DNA from: Alistipes sp.
GTDB taxonomy: Bacteria; Bacteroidota; Bacteroidia; Bacteroidales; Rikenellaceae
Reading direction: 5' to 3'
Assembly: GCA_017560305.1 (NCBI GenBank)
Contig: JAFYOF010000164.1
Coordinates: forward strand, 1-24,160
DNA length: 24,160 nt
Below are positions 1 to 7,354 of the stretch, piece by piece (position 1 is the first letter of the stretch; every line of letters begins with the position of its first letter). Below the pieces are notes generated by a model. It did no database searches. It was not told the DNA's origin and was given only the letters and a program-made list of their open reading frames with translations. Made by a program: the position numbers and the translations under genes.

Positions 1-3000
1 ACCGTCAGAAGTCTTGTTTTGGGAGGTTATTTTGCCACTCTTTATAATCCAATCGGCGATATTCGCATTCTCCGCAAGCAGGAGGTTGGTTGCCACGCTC
101 TCGAACGATGCACCAAACGGGTTCCACTTCGATGTGTCGGTAGGCAAGGCTGCAAATGTTCCTGCGTCTATACGGGCTACATAGTAAGAGCCGTTGTACT
201 TTACAGCGTCCACCCTGTACTTGTTTCCATAGTAATTCGTTGCACCCGTAGTATCATATTCGCCTCTGAACACGAGCGCAGGACTTTCTCCTTGCTTACC
301 GTCCGCGCCGTCTTTCGGAGTGAAGCGCACAGGTGTACTCCACTTCTGCAGAAGCGTCTGACCGTCGCCCGAGATTTTCGCCATAGTCGTCCACAGGTAT
401 TCAAGTTCGCCAACTGACGGCTGTTGTGTACTCCACCCGTCGGGAACGAGAACCGAGGTGTCAATAGCAGGCGGTGTGGTAGTTGAGCCATTTTTGGCGT
501 AGCGATACTCGTAGTAGTCGCCCACATCACCCTTGTTGCCCTTGATTTTCGCCCACTTGTAGCGGAACACATCGGGGCTATCCAATGGCTCGTAGTCCAC
601 ATAAGTACCTATCCATTCGCCTGCAACCTCGCCTATGTTGTCGTCCGAGAAGCGGAAGCCTCCGTTGCTCATACGGCGCAATGACTTGAAGCCTGCCATA
701 CGCAGACCTGTTCGGTTCGAGAATGTCTGACCTCCGTCGTTGCTGTACTTGATATGCAGGTAGGAGGTCTTGCCGTCTGCTCCTGCAACTCCCTGCGCAC
801 CCTGTTCTCCGTCCTCTCCGATACGGAACACTCCGTAGCACTTTGTTTCCTTGCCGTCCGAATACACGACTTTTGTGAGACTCCACAGGTACATTCCGAC
901 TTCAACGACAGGGATAGAGTTATAAACGAATGCAGAGTCGGCAGGTTGCACTCCTGTCGCCTCGACCGCATATTGAACGGTTGAACTCTTGATTGTTATG
1001 CTCGTACCGTCCTTGCCGTTTGTTCCGTCAGTACCGTAGTACGAAACCGAATATGCTGTCGTAGAATTACCGTCCGTGTAGGTTACAATCGTTCTCGTCC
1101 ACAAGAACTGCCCCTTTTGCAACGCAGGTGGCGTAGGTAGCCAAGTGCCTGTTGGCACGCTTGTTCCGTTGTTAGACGCTTGATAGGCAATATCGTTCTT
1201 TGATACCGCAACGCTTGTTCCGTCCTTACCGTCTTTTCCGTCAGCTCCGTCTTGACCGTCTTCGCCCTTGACACCTGCTGCCTGCACCTGCCAATATGTG
1301 GCGTTTGTCGGTTCAACGCCCTTGCTCGGTGTAGCATAGACATAACGATAGGTTGAAGTGATACCATTGAAAGAGAACGCAACCTCGTCGCCGTTGTAGT
1401 ATGTGTATGAGGCGTTGTATAAACCGCGATATACACCGACAGGGCTTTCGTCTCCACCTTGGTTCTGCACGATCGTTCCTTTGAGGCGCAGTTTACCGTC
1501 GCCTGCCGAGTTGAAGTCAAACACATCGCCGAGTTTCATGGCGTTGGCAAGCATATCAAAATAACTCTTGCCGTCTCCCGAAACAACCCTGTCAGTAGTT
1601 ACACGACCTGGCAGCACCTCCGAGAAACCGTACATCGTTGCGAAACTTCTCTCCCCGTCGTACTCTGTATTGAGAATACCCACGAGGAAATGGTAATACG
1701 AAGCCTCTGCCTCCATTTGGATAGCCTGTTCAGAGAGTCGGAACTCTGCGCTGTTGTTGTTCTTATTGGCACGAATATACAGGTAATAGCCCTTGGAGCC
1801 GTCGAGCAGGGCTGCGCTCGTAAACTCCGACACCGCCCAAAACTTGTATTCGCTAACAGCGTGAGACGAACTCAACGAGTTAATACCAAGCGTCAAATGC
1901 TGCATAATTCCCGATTGAGCGTGTAACTGCTTTGTCGCTGCGTCGTATGTAACGGAGTGCTGAACCGCGCTCGGGTTGGTGGTGTTGTTCACGAAGCGAA
2001 ATTGCAGGCTTTCGTCGCCCACAAGCATTGACATCGTCTGCACAGCAATCGGGCTGACCGAAGCTGTGAAGTTGTTAAGCATTGCCTCCTCCAACATAGA
2101 GATAGTTTCCTTTGCGTCGCGGAAACGGCGTTTGGTGTACTGAACCGACGAGCGGAAATTGCTATCCGCAACAATCTCCTGCGCTTCAAGTTGCTTGATA
2201 GTCGAGTCGAAACCTGCGCTGACAGGAGTGTTTGACAATTCAATCTCGGGGCTATGGGGATTGTTGATGTAGTCCTTGATACCCGTAATACGGACAAGAA
2301 CGCCCTCCCTTTGGAAGCGTTCGTCGCTGAACAGGACATACCCTCCGAGAATAATCCTGCCTCCTATGTTGTTCCAATCTTTCTTTGCCCACAGCCCGTC
2401 AAGTTCGCCCGTGAAAGTGAATTGCAGTTCCTCGTGTTCGTACAGGTAACGCACAGCCTCTCGGAACATATCCCAAGAAGCACCCGAGCGGTCGCTGTCG
2501 TTGCGAATATACGAGTCGGGAAGCGTACATTTGAACACAGCATACTTGTTGCCTGCCTGTGGCGCAAATGTTTTGTTCGGCATTGTAACGCCGTCAATCT
2601 CCTGCGGTACGATCTCGAAGCGACGCGCAGCCTTTCCGTTCTTTGCCTCGTGGTAATACTTGACATCGAACTCCCTACCTGCGAGCATACCCGTTTGGAA
2701 GATTATGCTCATTGTTTCGCCTGCTATGAGACAATCCTCATAGTTGAGTTCCTGCGGAATGGAAGCGTCCACAATATCGTAGAAGTTATTTGTCTCGTCC
2801 ACGACAACAACGCTTGAAACCTCTCCAACCCTCTTTGGGTAGATGTCGCTACAATCAAGGCTATCCTCGGTCAAAGAGGACAATTCCTTGTCGGCTCTAC
2901 GGATAGACAAACCCTCTGCGTCCACAATGTAATAACGGGCGTTGTCGGCATTGAAACCGCTCTGCCCGAGGAAATACTTGCCGTCGTAGCCTATCTGCTG

Positions 3001-3696
3001 TCCTTTGGGGAGGAGGAGTTCAGCGTTGCCGTACTTGCTTGCGTCAATGTTCTCCGTGCCACCCTGCACATACAGGATTTCAACAGGAGGGGTGTCTCCG
3101 CCGTTCTGACGAGCCACGCCCGACTTGAAGCCGTTACCTCGTCCGTAGGACAGGGGCAGGGGGTTGTCTTTGTTGAATTGAACCTTGCAGAGTGAAACCT
3201 GTTTGCCCTTGAAGAAGAACTCCGTTTCGCACTCCGAAGCCATAAGGGATAGAGCCTCGTAGCAGTATATGTGGTCGTAGGAGATAAGTCTTTCCGCACC
3301 CTCAATACACTCGCCAACCGTCCAACCCTTGTCTCGACGGTTCATATTATCAACGAACATCTGCAAGTGTTCGCGAGGTGTCGCCGTGAGCGAAAATTTC
3401 AACCTGCCGTCCACCGTGTTACGGAACTTCCATATCTTGGCTTTGGCTTCGGGCGACTCGAACATCACCGTGTACTCAAAGTAACGGCTGTGCTTCATCT
3501 TCAAGTTCTCGGGGCGTTCGAGCGTATAACGCTCTCCCTCAAATTCGCAGTACGCCCCAACGGGTATCTCGATATGTTCTGCGAGGGAGAAATGCAGGGT
3601 TAAATTATGGTCTCCCATAATACGCCTGTTGCGGAAGCTGTTATCGTTTACTGCTACCGACAAAATTTGTGTTCCGCTGCTATTGTATATAATCAT
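1..3696 (-). CDS. Tail hub / central fibre protein, partial (C-terminus off the left edge)
   Basis: An open frame begins at the ATG at 3696 and runs without a stop to base 1 (1232 codons), so the protein continues outside the window. The first ~400 residues (opening MIIYNSSGTQILSV) look like a baseplate-hub or Tal-type tail protein. The distal half carries short collagen-like Gly-X-Y stretches near residues 807-827, 887-899, 957-976, 1048-1058 and 1125-1135 (for example GEDGQDGADGKDGKDGT), separated by small repeated modules of the 'xYLWT/xFLWT' type. In tail tips such stretches trimerise and form stalks. It is the last tail gene of the module, after the distal tail protein and the DGR, as expected for a tail-tip or receptor-contact protein. 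The tail role is well supported by context; the exact family (Tal, gpJ-like or fibre) is inferred. It would sit at the tail tip beside the diversified protein. Confidence 0.8.
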   Translation of the reverse strand, partial: MIIYNSSGTQILSVAVNDNSFRNRRIMGDHNLTLHFSLAEHIEIPVGAYCEFEGERYTLERPENLKMKHSRYFEYTVMFESPEAKAKIWKFRNTVDGRLKFSLTATPREHLQMFVDNMNRRDKGWTVGECIEGAERLISYDHIYCYEALSLMASECETEFFFKGKQVSLCKVQFNKDNPLPLSYGRGNGFKSGVARQNGGDTPPVEILYVQGGTENIDASKYGNAELLLPKGQQIGYDGKYFLGQSGFNADNARYYIVDAEGLSIRRADKELSSLTEDSLDCSDIYPKRVGEVSSVVVVDETNNFYDIVDASIPQELNYEDCLIAGETMSIIFQTGMLAGREFDVKYYHEAKNGKAARRFEIVPQEIDGVTMPNKTFAPQAGNKYAVFKCTLPDSYIRNDSDRSGASWDMFREAVRYLYEHEELQFTFTGELDGLWAKKDWNNIGGRIILGGYVLFSDERFQREGVLVRITGIKDYINNPHSPEIELSNTPVSAGFDSTIKQLEAQEIVADSNFRSSVQYTKRRFRDAKETISMLEEAMLNNFTASVSPIAVQTMSMLVGDESLQFRFVNNTTNPSAVQHSVTYDAATKQLHAQSGIMQHLTLGINSLSSSHAVSEYKFWAVSEFTSAALLDGSKGYYLYIRANKNNNSAEFRLSEQAIQMEAEASYYHFLVGILNTEYDGERSFATMYGFSEVLPGRVTTDRVVSGDGKSYFDMLANAMKLGDVFDFNSAGDGKLRLKGTIVQNQGGDESPVGVYRGLYNASYTYYNGDEVAFSFNGITSTYRYVYATPSKGVEPTNATYWQVQAAGVKGEDGQDGADGKDGKDGTSVAVSKNDIAYQASNNGTSVPTGTWLPTPPALQKGQFLWTRTIVTYTDGNSTTAYSVSYYGTDGTNGKDGTSITIKSSTVQYAVEATGVQPADSAFVYNSIPVVEVGMYLWSLTKVVYSDGKETKCYGVFRIGEDGEQGAQGVAGADGKTSYLHIKYSNDGGQTFSNRTGLRMAGFKSLRRMSNGGFRFSDDNIGEVAGEWIGTYVDYEPLDSPDVFRYKWAKIKGNKGDVGDYYEYRYAKNGSTTTPPAIDTSVLVPDGWSTQQPSVGELEYLWTTMAKISGDGQTLLQKWSTPVRFTPKDGADGKQGESPALVFRGEYDTTGATNYYGNKYRVDAVKYNGSYYVARIDAGTFAALPTDTSKWNPFGASFESVATNLLLAENANIADWIIKSGKITSQNKTSDG

Positions 3697-3820
3697 TGTC
3701 GTTTCGTATCAAGTTATTTTATTCAAAAATGCCGTTTCTGCGGCGTTCTCCGTTTCGGTGGGTACTTACTTGGGTTGAAACACGAAAGCCCCGAGAACAG
3801 CCCGAAAATCACGCTGCGCC
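3697..3820. other. Short intergenic gap before the tail hub gene
   Basis: These 124 bp hold the ribosome-binding region of the hub gene and no convincing gene. A weak GCCG/CGGC dyad (3731-3744) followed on the minus strand by five Ts is visible. It is too short to call a terminator, and the hub gene must be transcribed through it unless it has its own promoter. Confidence 0.4.
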
Positions 3821-4138
3821 TTATGTGAACTGATATATCTTTCCGTTACCACATTTGACAGCCTTGATTACGGTTACAAATGGGAAGTCCTCCTCATTGA
3901 CCTGCGACAGGACGCTTTTGAGCGTCGTTGAGTTCGTGAAGAACTTTCCCTCCGTGCCGTCCTCGGTGTGCTTGAAATGTATGAGGCAACGCCCCTCCCC
4001 GTGTTTTGTTTTCACATCGGGGAGGAAGCCAAGCACTTCGATTTCGCTGTTGAGAATGTCAGTAATGGAGACCTGCTGACAATTGAAAATTGTGCGGTCG
4101 TCCACCTGTATTCCGAGTTCGCTGAACCGTCTTGCCAT
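3821..4138 (-). CDS. Small protein downstream of the DGR RT; possible OB-fold / nucleic-acid-binding accessory
   Basis: 105 residues, starting MARRFSELGI at the ATG at 4138, 12 bp after the stop of the preceding gene. I do not recognise a named family with certainty. The alternating hydrophobic pattern (EIEVLGFLPDVKTKHGEGR, then CLIHFKH, GKFFTNS, LKSVLSQV, FPFVTVIKAV) suggests a small beta-barrel such as an OB fold with one helix between strands, as in single-strand DNA-binding or replication-associated proteins. It is an odd gene to find between tail genes. Its place two genes after the RT makes it a candidate DGR accessory factor, perhaps handling the cDNA. The fold is inferred from sequence pattern only; it could instead be a small tail component. 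Confidence 0.75.
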   Translation of the reverse strand: MARRFSELGIQVDDRTIFNCQQVSITDILNSEIEVLGFLPDVKTKHGEGRCLIHFKHTEDGTEGKFFTNSTTLKSVLSQVNEEDFPFVTVIKAVKCGNGKIYQFT

Positions 4139-4150
4139 AACGCGATTGTT

Positions 4151-4543
4151 TTAGCGAATACCCAATTCTGCGCAGTCTGCGTCCACCTGCGCCTTGATTG
4201 CAGAACGCCTCTCCAAGAACGCCTTGTACGCAGAAATGGTGCGGTCTGCCTCCTCTGACGAAAGCAAGCCAAGCACCGCTGCGTTGTACTCGTTAATGAG
4301 TTTCTGCTCGTGGTCGCTACCTGCAATGGCTGAAATTACAGCCTGTGTAATCTTGTTGGAAGTAACCGTTCCCCAAACAAGAACCTCCTCGCACTTGTAC
4401 TGAACTCGGTTTGAGCCTGCCTCCTGCTCGCCCTCGTTCGCCTGTTCTGCGACCTGTACCTCTTCAATGTTCCAACGGTAGATGTAACTGCCGTCGCCTA
4501 CTGCCTCGAAAATCGAGGGCTTGTTGTCATAAAATGCTACCAT
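4151..4543 (-). CDS. Hypothetical small tail-associated protein overlapping the RT end
   Basis: 130 residues, starting MVAFYDNKPSIFEAVGDGSY at the ATG at 4543. The start lies inside the last codons of the RT gene (17-bp overlap), which suggests translational coupling. The N-terminal third looks like a compact beta module (IFEAVGDGSYIYRWNIEEV), the middle is Glu/Gln-rich (EQANEGEQEAGS), and the C-terminal ~60 residues are helical and charged (LINEYNAAVLGLLSSEEAD, then AYKAFLERRSAIKAQVD). It resembles the small proteins encoded after tail fibres that act as fibre chaperones or caps. It is not an obvious Avd homologue, because Avd is a strongly basic four-helix protein and this one is acidic. 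Function unknown; fibre chaperone is a guess from position. Confidence 0.7.
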   Translation of the reverse strand: MVAFYDNKPSIFEAVGDGSYIYRWNIEEVQVAEQANEGEQEAGSNRVQYKCEEVLVWGTVTSNKITQAVISAIAGSDHEQKLINEYNAAVLGLLSSEEADRTISAYKAFLERRSAIKAQVDADCAELGIR

Positions 4544-5552
4544 AATACTCGGGTTTAATAATTGTTTTCAATAGATGTTTGCTGTTGCTGTGCTTCGCCC
4601 AACCAAGCCACGAAGCCACCTCCTGCTTGTAGTTCTTCAAGTCGGGGAGAGGCGAACGCCTGTTCAGTTTGGCAACCGCACGGCAGAAGTTCTTTTTGAT
4701 ACATTTGCGTATGCACTTTTGGTCGTGGTAAAACACGAACCCTACATAATCAAGTCCGCGACCGCTTCGGTCTTGCCTGTTCTTGGCTATCGGGAATACT
4801 TGGTGGTTGCTTTTCACCGTCAGCAGGAGTTCCTCGCGCAGGTAGCGTTCCACCTTACGGAACAGATCGTGAAGATACTCCTTGTCCCCGTGCAGGAACA
4901 CAATATCGTCAGCATAGCGAAAATAATACTTGACCCTCAATACCTCTTTGACCCAATGGTCGAAATAAGTCAGATACAGGTTTGCGAGATACTGCGACAG
5001 GTAGTTCCCGATTGGTATGCCGTCCGCGCTGTCAATGATTTCGTCCAACAGCCAAAGCAATCTCTCGTCCTTGATTTTCCTGCGGACGACCTCTTTCAGG
5101 CGTTCGTGGTTGATATTCGGGTAGAACTTCTTGATGTCGAGTTTCAAGCAGTACCTTGTTCCCTCCTTGTCTTTGAGAGCATTATCGACGCGCTTCATAC
5201 AACCGTGTATTCCTCGACGCTTTATGCAACTGAATGTGTCAGCCGTAAAGGTGGAAACCCATATCGGCTCCAACACATTCATTATGGCGTGATGAACAAT
5301 GCGGTCGGGATAATACGGCAGGCGATATATCTGCCGTTCCTTTGGCTCGAAGATAGTGAACACCTCGTATGGAGAGGTCTTGTAGGTCTTGGTAAGCAGA
5401 GCCTCGTGCAACGCCTCAATGTTCGCCTCACGATTGCGGTCGTGTACGCGAACACCATAGGTTTTGAGTTTCCCCCGACGAGCCTTTTCGTCAGCCTGTC
5501 GGAGGTTCTCAATACTGATTATCTTGTCGTATAAATTGTCTATACGCTTCAT
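4527..5552 (-). CDS. Diversity-generating retroelement reverse transcriptase
   Basis: 341 residues from MKRIDNLYDKI (ATG at 5552). An in-frame ATG at 5594 would add 14 residues that look like untranslated leader, so the inner start is preferred. The RT palm is complete: LKLDIKKFYPNI with the first metal-binding Asp, the motif PIGNYLSQYLANLYL, and the catalytic box FRYADDIVF. The (I/L)GxxxSQ form of motif 4 is the signature separating DGR RTs from group II intron and retron RTs, which usually have QGxxxSP. A basic thumb (RKCIKKNFCRAVAKLNRR) follows. The enzyme copies the TR RNA into cDNA with errors at adenines, and the cDNA replaces the VR of the tail-tip gene. It is downstream of TR on the same strand, giving the order target gene, TR, RT. 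The gene looks intact. No endonuclease or maturase domain is present. Confidence 0.96.
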   Translation of the reverse strand: MKRIDNLYDKIISIENLRQADEKARRGKLKTYGVRVHDRNREANIEALHEALLTKTYKTSPYEVFTIFEPKERQIYRLPYYPDRIVHHAIMNVLEPIWVSTFTADTFSCIKRRGIHGCMKRVDNALKDKEGTRYCLKLDIKKFYPNINHERLKEVVRRKIKDERLLWLLDEIIDSADGIPIGNYLSQYLANLYLTYFDHWVKEVLRVKYYFRYADDIVFLHGDKEYLHDLFRKVERYLREELLLTVKSNHQVFPIAKNRQDRSGRGLDYVGFVFYHDQKCIRKCIKKNFCRAVAKLNRRSPLPDLKNYKQEVASWLGWAKHSNSKHLLKTIIKPEYYGSIL

Positions 5553-5693
5553 TGTTTTCTCTGCTTTTCTTAATAGGGGTCTTCGGTAGCCCATACAACA
5601 GGCATTCCTACCAACTCCGTTCGGGTTTTATGATGTCTTTTGCCAAGAGGCAAGGTCGTTGCTCCCATATAATTTTTGAGTAATTAAAAATTC
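5553..5693 (-). other. Spacer between TR and RT (probable priming / RT-binding region of the TR RNA)
   Basis: These 141 bp lie between the 3' end of TR and the RT start and encode no convincing protein. In studied DGRs the RNA just 3' of TR binds the RT complex and primes cDNA synthesis. Here it begins with an AT-rich stretch (about 5668-5693) and contains a small stem, TTGCC AAGA GGCAA, near 5640-5653. The priming role is carried over from the Bordetella phage system and is not shown here. Confidence 0.5.
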
Positions 5694-5808
5694 AAGCATA
5701 GGTGAGACCCGATATTCGCATTCGTATTCGAGGGGGTGTTATTCGAATTCGCATAGCCGAAGCCTGCATTCGCACCGTTATTCGCATTACCGCTGAACAG
5801 GACACCGC
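5694..5808 (-). repeat. DGR template repeat (TR)
   Basis: A 115-bp non-coding repeat with an equally long partner at 5916-6030 inside the 3' end of the tail-tip gene. Read on the minus strand, TR has 28 adenines. The partner differs at 24 positions, every one an adenine in TR (12 A to G, 7 A to C, 5 A to T by hand alignment), and all non-adenine bases are identical. The adenines are concentrated in ten AAT/AAC codons of the target frame. The repeat ends where non-adenine mismatches begin: after TGCTT at the 3' end and before GCGGTGTCC at the 5' end. This is the immutable template that the RT copies with errors. Confidence 0.97.
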
Positions 5809-5846
5809 AAGAGCAACCAACCCTTTATATGTTAAACTTCTCAACG

Positions 5847-5859
5847 CCCTCTACGAGGG
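5847..5859. other. Second small hairpin between VR and TR
   Basis: CCCTC (5847-5851) pairs with GAGGG (5855-5859) across a 3-nt loop. It lies 8 bp beyond the stronger hairpin at 5868-5886. It may be part of the same homing signal or of RNA structure at the start of the TR transcript. Its short length makes chance likely. Confidence 0.35.
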
Positions 5860-5867
5860 GACGCTTA

Positions 5868-5886
5868 CTCGCCCATAAGGGGCGAG
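5868..5886. promoter_or_regulatory. GC-rich hairpin/cruciform just downstream of the VR
   Basis: CTCGCCC (5868-5874) and GGGCGAG (5880-5886) form a perfect 7-bp inverted repeat around a 5-nt loop. It starts 29 bp past the 3' edge of VR and 10 bp past the tail-tip stop codon. DGR target sites in Bordetella phage and related elements have a GC-rich stem with a short loop at this place, needed for efficient homing. Position and shape fit that role. There is no T-tract, so a transcription terminator is less likely. Confidence 0.65.
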
Positions 5887-5896
5887 CGCATACGGG

Positions 5897-7342
5897 CTAC
5901 ACGCTCTGCGGAATAAAGCAGAGGCGAGACCCGAAATGCGCAGACGCAGCCGAGGGGGCGTCATCCGAAGCCGCACAGCCGAAGCCCGCAAGCGCACCGC
6001 TAAACGCAGCACCGCCGAACAGGACACCGCGAAGTGCTGTTGCTGTCGGAATGTTGGTGTAGTGGTAGTCCGCCCAATAGGTGGTTGAACCGCCTCCAAC
6101 GGTAGCAGGCATAATGTCTCCAAATTCGCCGAATACGAGTTCCTTGACATATCCGTTGTCTCTTGCCTCCAAACCTCGCATTGTGTAACCGTCGTAATTG
6201 CTATCGTTGTACGCAGCAGGATCGTCGGCAACATAAACCTTTGAGGTGTTATCGCCTCCGTTCTCTGCAGTCGGGTTGATTTGGATATTGATACCGTCAG
6301 TCCACTTCCAAATGTGTCCGAAAGGGTTCTCAATACCGCGATAACGGTTGGCATATACGGTTGCCAAGATTGAGCCGTCCTCCTGCTTTACATCGTACGC
6401 AACCTCTCCCGAGCCGTTGCCGAGTTCGTTTGTGTGTCCGCAAGGAACAAATGGATAGTACGAGTTGTAAGCACTCCAAGCCGAGTCGGACATTGTGGTA
6501 ACACCGTTACCCAAACCTCCCTGTGCGTATCCGTTAGAGTCTTTTGCACCGTTGAAAGCGAGCTGACAATTGCTGTTTGCATACTCCACTACATACAGCC
6601 AAAATATAGCCTTGTACGCATTGTAGTCTTGGCAGTTCCACTCCTTTGTGGTGGTCTTGCGCTTACGGGCATAGGCGCGGAAGTTGGTTCTACTGATAAC
6701 GGTTGCAGGACGACCAAGCAGGCTGCGGTATGTTCCGTCCCAAGCGGTATTGTTGTTTCCGCCTCGGTAGTCTGCATCGGAACTCATTACCGAGCAGAGT
6801 TTCGTTGTGCTGCGCTGCAAGGTAGCCTCATACGCGGAAATGTACATCTTCTTGACGAGGTGATAGCCAGGCAGAGGGTACTCTGAAATCTTGCAACGAC
6901 GGGTCGTTCCTACGGTCTCGAACTTGCGATAGTGCTGTGGTATCTCAACCATTACCTGTCCGCGAGTTCCGTCCAATGTGTGGGCGTTCCAATTGGTAGG
7001 ATTGAGGTACTCGACCACCTCGCCGTTGTCGTTGAGCAAACAACCGCGCAGGCGGTTCTGAATAGGCAGGCTCTTGTGCAGGGCTGTGTTGCCGATACGG
7101 GTCTTCGCGGTAGAAGATACTGCGGTACTCCACTCCACGCCGTAGGCGCATTGCTCCTCCAAGTACGGGAGCAGACCTGCGAGTTTTGCCTGTTTACTCT
7201 CTCCGTCCGTATCAAGAACCTCGACAATGAGGTCAAGAGGGTTTACTGCCCCGATCTCGGGGAGTTCGTTCAATCGCTTTCCGTTCTCGAAAGCCTCGAT
7301 GATTTGAAGCACTTTTGCTTCCTGTTCTGATGTTAGTGCCAT
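5897..7342 (-). CDS. DGR variable protein, tail-tip receptor-binding protein with C-type-lectin-like fold
   Basis: 481 residues from MALTSEQEAKV (ATG at 7342), 12 bp after the distal tail gene. The N-terminal ~100 residues are helical or linker-like and may attach the protein to the tail tip. From about residue 130 the sequence has the look of C-type-lectin / formylglycine-generating-enzyme-like DGR targets: VMVEIPQHYRKF, YHLVKKMYISAYEAT, FGHIWKWTDG, and the C-terminal block RGVLFGGAAF ending SRLCFIPQSV. VR (residues 438-476) occupies the usual ligand-binding surface at the C-terminus. Its place between the distal tail protein and the hub says it is a tail adhesin. The DGR would change which receptor or surface glycan it binds. 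Several Gly/Asn-rich loops are present. Role strongly supported; the anchoring surface is inferred. Confidence 0.93.
   Translation of the reverse strand: MALTSEQEAKVLQIIEAFENGKRLNELPEIGAVNPLDLIVEVLDTDGESKQAKLAGLLPYLEEQCAYGVEWSTAVSSTAKTRIGNTALHKSLPIQNRLRGCLLNDNGEVVEYLNPTNWNAHTLDGTRGQVMVEIPQHYRKFETVGTTRRCKISEYPLPGYHLVKKMYISAYEATLQRSTTKLCSVMSSDADYRGGNNNTAWDGTYRSLLGRPATVISRTNFRAYARKRKTTTKEWNCQDYNAYKAIFWLYVVEYANSNCQLAFNGAKDSNGYAQGGLGNGVTTMSDSAWSAYNSYYPFVPCGHTNELGNGSGEVAYDVKQEDGSILATVYANRYRGIENPFGHIWKWTDGINIQINPTAENGGDNTSKVYVADDPAAYNDSNYDGYTMRGLEARDNGYVKELVFGEFGDIMPATVGGGSTTYWADYHYTNIPTATALRGVLFGGAAFSGALAGFGCAASDDAPSAASAHFGSRLCFIPQSV
5916..6030 (-). repeat. DGR variable repeat (VR) in the 3' end of the tail-tip gene
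   Basis: 115 bp covering codons for about residues 438-476 of the 481-residue target protein. It differs from TR only at TR adenines. Template residues and their present versions include N to A, F, S, L, D or H, Y to C, I to F and H to R, so about 16 residues have changed and two sites are silent. No TR codon in this frame can become a stop by changing adenines alone, because adenines fall in AAY, TAT, ATC, CAC, ACN, AGC, GCA and CTA codons. The high substitution level (24 of 28) shows that mutagenic homing has acted at this locus. Confidence 0.97.
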
Positions 7343-7354
7343 AATACTATTGTT

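Noticed and set aside
3725..3744. Intrinsic terminator before the tail hub gene
   Set aside because: The stem is only 4 bp with a 6-nt loop before five Ts; too weak, and the hub gene lacks an obvious promoter of its own.
3740..3830. Short GTG-initiated frame on the minus strand encoding about 29 residues
   Set aside because: No good ribosome-binding region, no known similarity, and very short.
4151..4543. 130-residue gene as an Avd homologue
   Set aside because: Acidic, with a beta-rich N-terminus; Avd proteins are basic helical bundles.
4575..5534. Long plus-strand open frame (319 codons) opposite the RT
   Set aside because: It is antisense to a clear RT gene with intact catalytic motifs, has no ribosome-binding context of its own and no recognisable domain; a codon-bias shadow.
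5829..6062. Plus-strand frame over VR
   Set aside because: Reverse complement of the variable repeat; its Ala/Pro-rich sequence comes from the GC-rich VR codons.
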